64,000 nt of DNA, taken from Microvenator marinus. Its GTDB lineage: Bacteria > Myxococcota_A > Bradymonadia > Bradymonadales > Bradymonadaceae. Shown in pieces: positions 36,548 through 45,053 of this stretch. A program made the translations under genes and the position numbers. Each line of letters begins with the position of its first letter. Positions within the stretch are counted from its first letter, which is position 1. The stretch covers positions 124,001-188,000 of the forward strand of contig NZ_CP042467.1 in assembly GCF_007993755.1 (NCBI RefSeq). The letters are read 5' to 3'. The notes beneath the pieces are model-generated. The model made no database searches, had not been told where the DNA came from, and saw only the letters and a program-made list of their open reading frames with translations.

Positions 36548-36864
36548 AGGTCGATAACCTTGGTGGGTACTTCATCGAGGTCGATACCACCAGCTGTAGA
36601 CTTGAGTTCCTCGTCTGATTCAGTGTCTGACTCTTCAGCCTCAGCGTCCTCTGTCTTTTCGCCTTTCTTCTTAGCTTTGGCTTTTGGCTCCGCTTCCGAA
36701 TCGTCGCCTTTCTCTTCGTCAGCTGCTGCCTCTTCAGTGTCATCAGACTGCTTGTCCGCCTGATTCTCCTGATCCTGATAAACGATCTGTGTCTGAGAGA
36801 ATGAGTTGCCGCTAAATACACAAATTAAAAGAAAAATTGTCAAACACGCTGACCAGAATCGCAT
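36544..36864 (-). CDS. Small secreted acidic low-complexity protein
   Basis: 106 residues. A signal peptide (FWSACLTIFLLICVFSGNSFSQ) precedes a mature part made mostly of Glu, Asp, Lys and Ala (EEAAADEEKGDDSEAEPKAK). It ends in the more ordered TAGGIDLDEVPTKVIDL. The ATG at 36864 follows CGGAGG and is preferred over a start 20 codons upstream. No family is recognised. The conserved-looking last 17 residues might bind a partner, with the charged part serving as spacer; this is speculation. Confidence 0.65.
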   Translation of the reverse strand: MRFWSACLTIFLLICVFSGNSFSQTQIVYQDQENQADKQSDDTEEAAADEEKGDDSEAEPKAKAKKKGEKTEDAEAEESDTESDEELKSTAGGIDLDEVPTKVIDL

Positions 36865-36940
36865 ATGACCTCCGTTGATGCTCGTGTACAATAGCAGGTG
36901 CCCAAAAAACGGCAACGCTCCCATTGTTTAGAGGTTTGAC

Positions 36941-38041
36941 GTGAATCGAATCGGTATCTTCATTCTGAGTGTTTTCGTGCTGAGTTGTTCGGACGAAGCC
37001 ACGGATTCAGACCCAATTCTGGCCGATGTTGCGCCGATTCCGTCACCGGACGATGGCCCTCCCGCCGGTGGTGAGATTAGGTGTCAGGTGCCCCTTGAGG
37101 CGGGCCTAGAAGACGTTTCAAACCCGACCAGTGTGGTAGGAGACGGCACCCCGGAAAGTTGCACAGGCGAAGCATTCATTCAGGCCGTTGAAAGTGGGGG
37201 AGTCATTACCTTTGATTGCGGCCCAGACCCTCTTACGATCGAGCTCGAACGCCCGGCAAAGGTAGTTAATGATAGCTCCGAAGAGATTGTGATCGACGGC
37301 GGCGGACTCGTAAGCCTCAGCGGGCGCGGGCAAAACAGAATCCTCTACATGAACACGTGCGACGAGGCTCAGACTTGGACTACGCCGAATTGTCAAAACC
37401 AAGACCATCCGAGGCTCACGCTGCAGAACCTGACCTTCATCAATGGCAACTCGAAGGCCGAAACTGAGTATGATGGTGGCGGCGCCGTCTGGGTAAGAGG
37501 TGGACGTCTGAAGGTCATCAATTCTCGCTTCTTCAACAATGTGTGCGCGGATGAAGGGCCGGACGTGGGCGGTGGCGCGATTCGCGTGTTCTCGCAGTAC
37601 GAAGGATTGCCGGTCTACGTGGTAAACAGCACGTTTGGGGGCACGGAGGACCTTGGGAACCGCTGCTCAAACGGGGGAGGTATCAGCAGCATTGGCGTCT
37701 CGTGGTCCATCTATAACTCTGTCTTCTCCCACAACGTCGCCATCGGTAATGGAGGGAATCCTGCCCAGGCGGGAACGCCTGGAGGTGGAAGCGGCGGCGC
37801 GATATACAACGACGGCAACGAGATGACCTTGGAGCTTTGTGGCGTGGATGTCACCGAGAATGAGGTCAATGCTCATGGATCCGGTATTTTCTTCGTCACG
37901 AATAATCGAACGGGAAATATTGTTCTTCGAGACACACGTGTTTGGTCCAATCGCGGCGGCTCATGGTACGCATTGCCGGGCATCTCGATGCACGAGGACA
38001 CGGCGGTGGAACAGGACGAAGCGACGGAATTGAGCAATTAG
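36941..38041 (+). CDS. Right-handed beta-helix lipoprotein
   Basis: 366 residues. A lipoprotein signal (FILSVFVLSC) is followed by an Asp/Pro-rich linker. The main part shows repeated short Gly-rich turns with hydrophobic rungs typical of polymorphic-outer-membrane or pectate-lyase-like beta helices: LTLQNLTFINGNS, YDGGGAVWVRGG, NNVCADEGPDVGGGAIRV and TPGGGSGGAIYNDGN. No catalytic residues can be named. The start is a GTG at 36941 after GAGG. It probably acts at the cell surface. Confidence 0.75.
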   Translation: MNRIGIFILSVFVLSCSDEATDSDPILADVAPIPSPDDGPPAGGEIRCQVPLEAGLEDVSNPTSVVGDGTPESCTGEAFIQAVESGGVITFDCGPDPLTIELERPAKVVNDSSEEIVIDGGGLVSLSGRGQNRILYMNTCDEAQTWTTPNCQNQDHPRLTLQNLTFINGNSKAETEYDGGGAVWVRGGRLKVINSRFFNNVCADEGPDVGGGAIRVFSQYEGLPVYVVNSTFGGTEDLGNRCSNGGGISSIGVSWSIYNSVFSHNVAIGNGGNPAQAGTPGGGSGGAIYNDGNEMTLELCGVDVTENEVNAHGSGIFFVTNNRTGNIVLRDTRVWSNRGGSWYALPGISMHEDTAVEQDEATELSN

Positions 38042-38071
38042 AATCTTGGACTTGGATTAAGCGCAAACTGG

Positions 38072-38853
38072 TCACTTTTTCAGACGAGAAATCTCTGACT
38101 TCAGACTTTCGATCTCTTTCTCGAATTTCTCCCGCTCTTTTGCGCGCTCCGCTTCGATTTGCGCGTGCTTAGCTTCGATTTGAGCTCGCAACGCGCGTTC
38201 TTCGGCCAGTTCGGCCTTGAGTTCAATCGGCGATTTGCCATCGATAAAGAATTCCATAACGACCTTCTCCAACGTTTCTCCTTTAGTTTAGACAACTTCT
38301 GCTCGTGCATCAATCTCATCGCGGTACGAAACTCCTCGCTTGTTTCCGGTAGCCTTGTGGACACTCTCATCCAGTCATAGATTCCGTCATCTGGCAGGTG
38401 AGACGTGGCCACCAAATACATGCCTCCCAGATTTAGGGGTCTTCGTTTCCAAATTCCGGGATTTTCAGTTTCCTCAAAAAGCCCCTTTTCGCGTAAGAGT
38501 CGATCAGGACGTTGGTAGGAGAGCATAACGAGAATCGGTGCTCGAAGGTCTCCTCGCTCCTTGAGCGTGACCTTTTCGAAGGTCTGAAGCAAGTGTCCGG
38601 TTTTAGCCAGACAATTGCCATAAGCTGCTCTGCTGACCGATCCCGAAAAGTGCTCAACGATGACGTCTCGTTGAACAAGATCATGTGTGAGTTCACACCA
38701 CAGCTCGGTCGTTGGAATGACTCGAACAAGAGCATCCACTTCAAGATGTTGCCTCAACACCACCGAGGTCTTGACGTCGCATGAGAGTTGTAGGGCAAAG
38801 TTGGTACACCACCTCTCGTGGCGATTATGAATTTTTTTGTTTTTGGCTCCCAT
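38072..38853 (-). pseudogene. Coiled-coil protein gene with frameshift (Rpn-like, uncertain)
   Basis: One frame (38101-38853) encodes a plausible protein up to SEEFRTAMRLMHEQKLSKLKE and then turns into a run of Arg, Lys, Ser and Asn typical of a wrong frame. A second frame from 38272 starts TLEKVVMEFFIDGKSPIELK and ends in an Ala/Glu coiled coil (EKEIESLKSEISRLKK). A frameshift near 38275 would join them. Alternatively AAAGGAG before the TTG at 38272 could reinitiate translation. The layout recalls Rpn-like or PD-(D/E)XK proteins of myxobacteria with C-terminal coiled coils; I cannot confirm a catalytic motif. Confidence 0.5.
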
Positions 38854-38968
38854 GAATATCTCGCAACAAAGGTTACAAAGACATTTTCGGCCAAAATTCT
38901 TAAGTGTTGCGCATTTTGTTCATTTTTCTTCGGACATGCACGTCTTGTGGCGAATCACAGAAACCAAC

Positions 38969-39254
38969 TCAGGTAATTTTGTAGCGAATTTGGATCATTC
39001 CGCCCCCGATGTTGCGGCACGATTCGGGCTGAAGCTCTGCTTTCACGCCGCCGAATAACGGGATTCCATCACCCAAGAGGGTGGATACCAAAGTGAGGGT
39101 GAGCTCGTTGACGAGTCCCTCCGCAAGCGCTGCTCTGAAGAGCTGCCCTCCGTCAAGGTAAACGTCTTTTGAACCAGTCGAGTTCGTCGTTTGGACCTGC
39201 GATGAATCCGTCCAATGAGCTGGCAAGAAACGCTCTAACTTGTGGTTCTTTCAA
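38969..39254 (-). pseudogene. Dihydrofolate reductase-family gene with large internal deletion
   Basis: From a TTG at 39254 (GGAGG 6 nt upstream) one frame reads KEPQVRAFLASSLDGFIAGP then NDELDWF, the classic N-terminus of DHFR/RibD-C family proteins. Near 39177 the frame changes and the sequence continues DVYLDGGQLFRAALAEGLVNE, LTLTLVSTLLGDGIPLFGG and a normal C-terminus. The central roughly 90-110 residues expected for a full-length 180-residue protein are absent. An out-of-frame internal deletion explains this exactly. The protein would not be functional. Confidence 0.75.
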
Positions 39255-39413
39255 GATGGACCTCCCACTTAACTTGAATCGCTCGGGGCCTTATACGCGA
39301 CCTAAAGGCCACCATCAACGGAATGGCTGGTGTAAAGTCATTCTCGTGTCGAATCTTCTAGGCCTTTGTTGGTCCGTGCCTATCTTATGTTTTGCTGGCG
39401 GTTTGCCTTCATC

Positions 39414-39436
39414 CCGCTCTATCCTCGATAGAGCGG
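39414..39436. repeat. Perfect 10-bp inverted repeat
   Basis: CCGCTCTATC, loop CTC, GATAGAGCGG: ten paired bases with a three-base loop in the 235-bp gap between the divergent DHFR-family remnant and the ice-binding-like gene. No T-run follows on either strand, so it is not a typical terminator. It could be an operator or the mark of a small repeat. I see nothing else recognisable between 39255 and 39489. Confidence 0.55.
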
Positions 39437-39489
39437 TACTTCGCAGCCATCTCCGGACCAGAACCTTCAGATAAAATCTGGCAGGAAAT

Positions 39490-40291
39490 ATGTATAAAAT
39501 TATGTGGATTTCTCTCTCTGCGTTGCTCGCCGTTCTTAGCTGCTCTGACGACGACGGTTCAAACAACGTAGTGCCCCGCGACATGGGCCCCGATTCCATG
39601 GTGGTAGTCGATGAAGACACCGGCGTTTCTGGAGATGACTCAGGGGCAGATTTAGATGCTCTTGATATCAACAACCCCGTGAATCCAGATGGTCTAGGTC
39701 CGGCAATTGTGGAACTTGGCGCAAATGACGACCTCGCAAGCGCAGGTGCCTATGCGATTCATCGCGGACGCGTCCAACGAGTTTGCCACATCAGTCGCTG
39801 TCTCAATGCCATGGCGCGTCTATGCTTCCGATTACGCGTCACCAACCCCTGTCAATCTCACCACTGCTGTGCTCGCCATGGAGGCCTCATACACGGATGC
39901 TGCGGGACGCACGAACCCCGACGAGTTGAACCTCGCAGATGGCAATCTGGGAGGCTTGACATTGGCCCCAGGACTCTACCGATGGGGGACATCCGTGACC
40001 ATTCCTTCCAACGTCACAATCTCCGGAAGCGCCCAAGATGTTTGGATTTTCCAAATCTCGAACGATCTCGATGTCAGCGCGGCGCAGCGAGTCACTCTCA
40101 GTGGAGGAGCCTCCGCCGCCAATATTTTCTGGCAGGTGGCCGGAGAAGTTGTGATTCATGAGAATGCTCACTTTGAGGGGGGCATCCTCTCTCAAACGGC
40201 CGTTACCCTTCAGACGAACGCATCCATGGTCGGGCGCATCTACGCTCAGTCATTGGTAGCGCTAGACAACAATAGCATCTCAACTCCCTAG
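39490..40291 (+). pseudogene. Ice-binding-like (DUF3494) lipoprotein gene with internal deletion and frameshift
   Basis: The N-terminal frame gives a lipoprotein signal (LSALLAVLSC), an Asp-rich linker and the family start IVELGANDDLASAGAYAI. Around 39755 homology moves to another frame that continues FIADASNEFATSVAVS and VYASDYASPTP. It then covers the rest of the ice-binding fold: GGLTLAPGLYRWGTSVTIPS, DVWIFQISNDL, NIFWQVAGEVVI, HFEGGILSQTAVTLQTNAS. About 30 residues that usually join the blocks (TGISTVP...GDIGVSP type) are missing. Family members bind ice or act as adhesins. This copy cannot make the full protein without correction. Confidence 0.72.
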
Positions 40292-40301
40292 TGCCATGTT
40301 A

Positions 40302-40323
40302 CGGTACGAAACGTTGCGTACCG
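40302..40323. repeat. 22-bp palindromic repeat, copy 1
   Basis: CGGTACG, loop AAACGTTG, CGTACCG. It lies 11 bp after the ice-binding-like gene and 79 bp before the NUDIX gene. An identical copy follows the NUDIX gene at 40928. The 7-bp stem is perfect, but no T-run follows this copy on either strand. No other exact copy was noticed in the window. Confidence 0.85.
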
Positions 40324-40402
40324 CAAAGGTCTTGGGTGAAAAATGTCTTTTAAAATAGAGGTATTCGTGTAGGTTGCGCGCCGATCAAAGCGAGGCATTA
40401 TT

Positions 40403-40921
40403 ATGCGACTTCTGAAAACGATGATTCACCCCGATGTAGAGCCAGCGAGCCCTCGAGTTTTGAGGCGACAGGCTGCAAGGGGAATCGTTTTGCGTGAGGA
40501 ACAAATCCTCCTTCTCTACACCGAGCGCTACGACGACTTTAGCTTTCCTGGCGGCGGTGTGGATGATGGCGAGGAACTGCTCGATGGGTTGAGGCGCGAA
40601 GTCGAGGAGGAAACCGGAGCTCAAGATATCAAGATTTTGCGGGACTTCGGGTATATCGAAGAATACAGACCATTTTGGAAACCCGAATACGACTTGATGC
40701 ACATGACCTCCCATTTCTTTGTGTGTGACGTCGCGCATGAACTGCGTGAAGCAAAGATGGAGAGTTATGAGCATGCAAATGGGATGCGGCCTGTCTGGGT
40801 CGACCTTCGTGAGGCTCTAGCTCACAATCGTGACGTGATGCATCGCCAAGATTCGAAGATGGGACTCTCAATTCAGCGCGAAACTTTCGTGCTGGAGACC
40901 GTAGAACAAGAGTTGTTCTAA
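40403..40921 (+). CDS. NUDIX hydrolase
   Basis: 172 residues with a complete NUDIX box GGVDDGEELLDGLRREVEEETGA (Gx5Ex7REUxEExGU). The N-terminus GIVLREEQILLLYTERYDDFSFPGGG is typical of ADP-ribose or nucleoside-diphosphate-X pyrophosphatases. Substrate cannot be determined. The gene stands alone between two identical 22-bp palindromes and runs convergently toward the kelch gene. Start ATG at 40403. Confidence 0.9.
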   Translation: MRLLKTMIHPDVEPASPRVLRRQAARGIVLREEQILLLYTERYDDFSFPGGGVDDGEELLDGLRREVEEETGAQDIKILRDFGYIEEYRPFWKPEYDLMHMTSHFFVCDVAHELREAKMESYEHANGMRPVWVDLREALAHNRDVMHRQDSKMGLSIQRETFVLETVEQELF

Positions 40922-40927
40922 GTTTTG

Positions 40928-40949
40928 CGGTACGAAACGTTGCGTACCG
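40928..40949. repeat. 22-bp palindromic repeat, copy 2
   Basis: Identical to the copy at 40302, 626 bp away in the same orientation, 6 bp after the NUDIX stop. It is followed within 10 bp by GGGGCTTTTTT, so this copy may also serve as a transcription terminator between the convergent NUDIX and kelch genes. Confidence 0.85.
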
Positions 40950-40968
40950 TATTCGGGGCTTTTTTCCG

Positions 40969-42036
40969 TCAGAACTCAAACGCATCCGAGTATTCTGTAG
41001 CGCCAAAGGCTTGAACGGCTGCGCCTCCAGGCACAAAGATGAGGTCTCCAATCGAGGCCGCGCCCATCCCGTGTCTTGGATTGATCATGGGTTCGTGGAC
41101 GGACCAGGTGTCCGTAGTGGGGTCATAGCTCTCTAGAGCATCAAAGACCCCACTGGGCAACTCGGTATTCCCCTCGCCACCGATCACAAATAGTCGGCCT
41201 TTGTGGACAGTGTGTGCGACGCCCGCGCGCGACGTAGGCATTAGCGCACCGGAGCTCCACTGGTTGTTCATCGGGTCAAAGAGATGAACGGCATTGGTGT
41301 GGCTCAGAAGGCTCGTATTGCGTCCGCCTACAATTACCATCTTCCCGTCCATGAACGCGCCCGCGCCGTGGTCCATGGGGCTTGGGAGCTCAGCTAGAGT
41401 CTCGAACGTCAGAGATTGAGTATCGAACTTGTCGAACCGGTTGACGGCACCGCCATCGAGCCCACCCGCGATGTAGATATCTGTTCCGTCAACTCCCATC
41501 ACCGATGCGCCACGTTCGCGGCCTTGAGGCATAGAGCCACGGTCTATCCAGGTGTTGTCCGAAAGCTCAAAGATGCGGCCATCAGCGTTGAATCCACCCA
41601 CGAGGAACCCCACGATCCAAATGGACTCGCCGACCACCGCGGCATTCGCGTGGTGCATGCGGAGAGGTAGGTCTGGGCCGGCACGCCAGGTTTTATCGGA
41701 TGGTGAGTAGATTTCTACGGTCGAGAGCATGGTGCTTCGGTCATCAAAACCACCGATAACCCAGACTTCGTCCTGAAAGGCCAAGACAGCGGTTTCCTGA
41801 CGTGCGCCCCGAGTTATCGGGGAAATCTCGAGCCATTCACCCTCAGTCGACATGTCTGCCGCAACATCTTCTTCGAAGTCTACTTCTACTGAATCATCTC
41901 TTTGCAAATCGGGTGTGCTTAAGTCTTGGTCAGTCCAACCTGACATATCTAAGGGAGGAGGTGGATCTTGGCTTTCGGAACAACCCGCGTTCATGGAGAA
42001 AAAGAGTGCCAATCCAACCGAGACAATGAGCTTCAT
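40969..42036 (-). CDS. Kelch-repeat lipoprotein
   Basis: 355 residues. A lipoprotein signal (VGLALFFSMNAGC) and an Asp-rich linker precede about six kelch blades with the GG and Y/W pattern: VWVIGGFDDRSTMLSTVEIY, IYIAGGLDGGAVNRF, MVIVGGRNTSLLSHTN and LFVIGGEGN. A beta-propeller at the cell surface, probably for binding. Its ATG overlaps the TetR-type stop (ATGA), so regulator and lipoprotein are co-expressed, an unusual pairing. Confidence 0.88.
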   Translation of the reverse strand: MKLIVSVGLALFFSMNAGCSESQDPPPPLDMSGWTDQDLSTPDLQRDDSVEVDFEEDVAADMSTEGEWLEISPITRGARQETAVLAFQDEVWVIGGFDDRSTMLSTVEIYSPSDKTWRAGPDLPLRMHHANAAVVGESIWIVGFLVGGFNADGRIFELSDNTWIDRGSMPQGRERGASVMGVDGTDIYIAGGLDGGAVNRFDKFDTQSLTFETLAELPSPMDHGAGAFMDGKMVIVGGRNTSLLSHTNAVHLFDPMNNQWSSGALMPTSRAGVAHTVHKGRLFVIGGEGNTELPSGVFDALESYDPTTDTWSVHEPMINPRHGMGAASIGDLIFVPGGAAVQAFGATEYSDAFEF

Positions 42037-42608
42037 AGGTCACCTAAGTCTGCGGGCATCGCAGCTTTGATGATGGGTTCGACCAGCTGTTCGATCAGCC
42101 GCTTTAGCGCCGCGTCACTGGTTTTTGTCCATCGTCCCGACCAGATTTCTATACAAATTCCATGCGTAACCACGCTCGCCCGCCAGGCCAACGCATCACG
42201 CTGGCGCGCGTCTAGGCGGGCGTAACGCGCCGATGATTCGAGGTTTTTGGAAAATCCAAAACGCAGTGCCGCCCAATCCGGTGGAGTAGGGTGATTGTGC
42301 AGAAAGAGCGCCTCGTAGTAGCGCGGATGGTCCGCGGTGAAGCGTGCGATGGCGAAAGCAGCCCCATGGACCGGATCTATTTTGGCGTCCGTAGCGTCCA
42401 CTTTGGCCAGCAACTGAGCGATGATCGCGTTCACGACCGCGTCCTGCAGCGCTTGCATATTCTCAAATGCCGCGGAAACCGGAGCCGTGGAGGAACCCAA
42501 AGCACCGGCTATTGTGCGTGCGCTCATGGCCTCGAGCCCTTCCTTGTGGACGACTTCGAGGGCGGCTTCGAGTACGTGATCTTTGGTATATCTGGTCTTC
42601 GGTGGCAT
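42033..42608 (-). CDS. TetR-family regulator
   Basis: About 191 residues. The N-terminal helix-turn-helix is HVLEAALEVVHKEGLEAMSA and ALGSSTAPVSAAFENMQAL. The C-terminal ligand domain contains HHP-like ALFLHNHPTPPDW and a GICIEIWSGRW segment, as in the TetR_C_33-like group. Start ATG 42608. It is divergent from a gene of unknown function with a shared 130-bp region containing repeated GTTAT motifs, so it probably represses that gene and its own operon. Confidence 0.85.
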   Translation of the reverse strand: MPPKTRYTKDHVLEAALEVVHKEGLEAMSARTIAGALGSSTAPVSAAFENMQALQDAVVNAIIAQLLAKVDATDAKIDPVHGAAFAIARFTADHPRYYEALFLHNHPTPPDWAALRFGFSKNLESSARYARLDARQRDALAWRASVVTHGICIEIWSGRWTKTSDAALKRLIEQLVEPIIKAAMPADLGDL

Positions 42609-42644
42609 ATGGGCGAGATTAGCACAAAAAGTGCCGAGTGCCAC

Positions 42645-42708
42645 ATGTTATGTGACGGGTGTTATTTTAATGCTTGAAATCTAACGCGTGTTATATTACA
42701 GCTGTTAT
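42645..42708. promoter_or_regulatory. Array of GTTAT motifs in the TetR divergent region
   Basis: GTTAT occurs at 42647, 42661, 42690 and 42704. The spacings are 14, 29 and 14 bp, so the motifs form two pairs with the same internal spacing. An imperfect palindrome TAACGCGTGTTA lies at 42682-42693. The location between the TetR gene and the divergent gene, and the regular spacing, suggest binding sites for the TetR-type protein. Confidence 0.5.
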
Positions 42709-42738
42709 ATCAAGGCGAACGAACCCACGGAGATGCGC

Positions 42739-43752
42739 ATGACGACAGAAGTGAACCAAGCGAACACAACTCACGCACAGATTGATGCAGCCCTAAATAT
42801 ACAACGAAAGGCGGCCATTGTGGCTGGTGGTGCCGTAGATCACGCGGGACGAGTCCGGGTAGTACCGATGGAGAACTTCGACATGCAGAAGACGATCTTC
42901 GGTAGTCTGGAAGGTACGCTGCAGCGCACGGTGATGAAGGATAAACTGGCTAAGGAGCCGGTCTGGAACGATGTCGCCGCCAAGGCCATCGAGTCTTCGT
43001 ACATGGACATCGTTTCGACGGCGCCCGAGCCAGACGTGAACCCTGACTTGATTTCGTTCATGCACAAAGAGTGTGATTTTTCGATGGAGCATGCCGACGG
43101 CACGTTCCTCGAGCACCTCCTCTTTTGCCACAACTATGCGGCTCGCCATTATGCAGATCATTCCCCAAACGTGGCTTTGCTGCACTCGATCATGGGAACG
43201 GCCACCAATACGTTTGCTATGCCAGTTGGGAAGTTTGAGGCTCTGAAAGAGCGTCTTACAGACTTTGAAGCGCTACAGATCGAGGCGTTCCCGTCCATGC
43301 TGCGGCTTTTCTACGACCAGGCGTTGCTGACCGAACTCACGGCAAATATGCACCGAATCGATGAACTCCAAGAGGTCCATTGTTTTCGGGTGATGGATAA
43401 CAAGCGGATCGTTTTGAATGCCGACGACTTCTGGCACCAACTCAACTATCATCTGATGCACTTTGTGGACTTTATGCCTTCTGCGAACTGGTGGATGCGT
43501 CGAAATGACCCTTTGATGCTCATGTTCCGTCAGCTTTCCACATTCTTGGACCAGGCAGGGCAGCGTCGGGCGCACGTGGATGTAGTGTTCCCAGCCATTC
43601 CTAAAGCCCCACTGGGCGAAGAACCAACAATCGTAGGACGACTCTCATCGGCTTTGCCCGCGTCTTTGACCCTGAAGTTGGCTCAAAAAACCATCCGAGG
43701 TTACTCCGATAAGATCGGCCATAACCTCGGCTACCGTCTGGTGTGGGGATGA
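42739..43752 (+). CDS. Protein of unknown function, target of the divergent TetR gene
   Basis: About 337 residues, no signal peptide. The sequence is rich in His and aromatic residues (EHLLFCHNYAARHYADH, DDFWHQLNYHLMHFVDFMP). Those repeated HxxxH-like spacings could bind metal, but I recognise no family. ATG 42739 is chosen because GGAG lies 6 nt upstream, though an ATG two codons earlier is possible. The convergent region after the stop contains a gene fragment on the other strand. Confidence 0.6.
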   Translation: MTTEVNQANTTHAQIDAALNIQRKAAIVAGGAVDHAGRVRVVPMENFDMQKTIFGSLEGTLQRTVMKDKLAKEPVWNDVAAKAIESSYMDIVSTAPEPDVNPDLISFMHKECDFSMEHADGTFLEHLLFCHNYAARHYADHSPNVALLHSIMGTATNTFAMPVGKFEALKERLTDFEALQIEAFPSMLRLFYDQALLTELTANMHRIDELQEVHCFRVMDNKRIVLNADDFWHQLNYHLMHFVDFMPSANWWMRRNDPLMLMFRQLSTFLDQAGQRRAHVDVVFPAIPKAPLGEEPTIVGRLSSALPASLTLKLAQKTIRGYSDKIGHNLGYRLVWG

Positions 43753-43759
43753 GTGGAAG

Positions 43760-44010
43760 CGGACGTTCTGTTCTAGCGAGTCTACTGACCCGTTGTGCAG
43801 GAAGAGTCTGAGATTCTCCACGCCGGTCATCCTCGGCGCCTTAACGCCCCCGGTCACGATGTACGAGTTCTCGCCAGACTCAAATCCGCAACACAAGTCT
43901 CCGTTGGCGTCTGGATTGAAGATTTGCTTCATGGCGTCATCGGCAATGATGAGTCGGCTAGCTACCGAAAACCCGCAGTGACTGCAAGCGCGCTTATGTG
44001 TTGAGATAAA
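43760..44010 (-). pseudogene. Fragment resembling the C-terminus of a cytochrome-type lipoprotein
   Basis: An open frame reads CSHCGFSVASRL and then NPDANGDLCCGFE and GGVKAPRMTGVENLRLFLHN followed by GSVDSLEQ. The KAPRMTGV...LHNGSVDSLEQ block resembles the C-terminal haem-ligand region of di-haem cytochrome-like proteins (compare KAPSLRN...YMHDG at 5.1 kb). After LEQ the frame runs into the end of the convergent gene and loses family sequence. It has no signal peptide. It is probably a degenerate fragment; recognition is tentative. Confidence 0.35.
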
Positions 44011-44646
44011 CTATAGTTCTGGTGGTTCCGGGCAAGAGCCTAGTCCATGTGTCTGAACCTGAATCTGGTCCAGGTCACCATCGCCGTCTTCATCAGCCCT
44101 GACCGTGGTGACAAGGCCATCCGGGCTGTTCTCGTAGGTGTACGTCGTGAGTTCTGAGGACTCTGGAGTGGTCAAGAAACTAGTAAGCAAGCGCTCTTGG
44201 TCGTCATACGTTTGGGTGATTCGTTCGCTCACCAACCCATTAGCCTCTCTTCTTTCGTAGTATGAGAAGACGTAGGAATCAAAGAAGCCCACGTCCCTTA
44301 AGTGCACGTACGTTGTCTCATATTCAATGACTCCATCACCGTTATTGTCGTGATAGGCCGTCTCTTCCATCCCATCGTGTGTGAGCTCAACGCGGGATTG
44401 AAGTTCGCCGTTTCTATAGTCTTCATAGACGATGATCCGGTCGAGATCGTCATAGGTTAGGATGGACTCTGCGTACGGCATGCCGCCGTCTTCGGAAAGT
44501 TCGCTTCCCATGAATTTTCCGTCTTCCCACCGAAAATCGACCTGATAATAGGAGTCTCCGTTGACGTCGTATCGCGTTTGGATTTGGCCGACATCGTCGT
44601 AGACCGAGTACGAGACGAAGTCGAACTCGCCATCGTCGTCGCCCAT
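44011..44646 (-). CDS. YD-repeat-like protein, 5' end missing
   Basis: 211 residues of repeated Y-D motifs (VYDDVGQIQTRYDVNGD, LTYDDLDRIIVYED, QTYDDQERLLTSF), a pattern of RHS/YD proteins that are normally exported. Here there is no signal peptide: the frame starts at ATG 44646 inside a repeat, and upstream in-frame codons end at a stop about 25 bp away. Directly across, on the plus strand, another gene also begins mid-domain. The C-terminus looks natural (LGSCPEPPEL). I read it as a 5'-truncated secreted protein. Confidence 0.5.
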   Translation of the reverse strand: MGDDDGEFDFVSYSVYDDVGQIQTRYDVNGDSYYQVDFRWEDGKFMGSELSEDGGMPYAESILTYDDLDRIIVYEDYRNGELQSRVELTHDGMEETAYHDNNGDGVIEYETTYVHLRDVGFFDSYVFSYYERREANGLVSERITQTYDDQERLLTSFLTTPESSELTTYTYENSPDGLVTTVRADEDGDGDLDQIQVQTHGLGSCPEPPEL

Positions 44647-44659
44647 CCGCAGGAATCTC

Positions 44660-44974
44660 TTGGAATTCTTAATTCACGGTGTGAAGTATGCCTTCCCTGC
44701 TAAGCCAGGGGCTATGGTCCGTGGCATAGCTGCAGGCTGGCAAGCACCGGGACTTTCCGAGTTTATGATGGATGAGCCAGAGCCGTACGTTTGGCCCAAT
44801 GCGTTGGGTTCATTGCGCGGTCATGTCATTGCGCCACTTCACAAGTCGCTGCCAGTTGTGGCGTCCAATGACCCAGAACTTCATGCTCAGTTCGCACTAA
44901 TCGACTTGATTCGGGTTGGGTCCGCTCGAGAGCGTAAAGTAGCGGCCGAGGAACTGCAAAAGCAGCTTGGATAA
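44660..44974 (+). pseudogene. C-terminal part of a winged-helix-type regulator, 5' end missing
   Basis: 104 residues starting at a TTG inside NLLEFLIHGVKYAFPAKPG, then PEPYVWPNALGSLRGHVIAPL and GSARERKVAAEELQKQL. This is the C-terminal half of a family of about 200-residue proteins with an N-terminal winged helix, as far as I recall. That N-terminal half is absent. The in-frame sequence upstream (Ser-rich, antisense to the YD gene) is not family-like. No Shine-Dalgarno precedes the TTG. Confidence 0.45.
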
Positions 44975-45053
44975 AAAGCTGACCAAGCAACTGACTTGGG
45001 TGGGGCTTTCATGTACCCTTTGCCATAGTTCAAAGAAGCGCAAGGGAGACCAA

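Noticed and set aside
39414-39436. Terminator at the 10-bp inverted repeat
   Set aside because: No T-run follows on either strand and it lies between divergent gene starts, not ends.
40302-40949. Integron attC sites around the NUDIX gene
   Set aside because: The repeats are 22-bp perfect palindromes without the RYYYAAC/GTTRRRY pairs and spacing of attC, and no integrase or further cassettes are seen.
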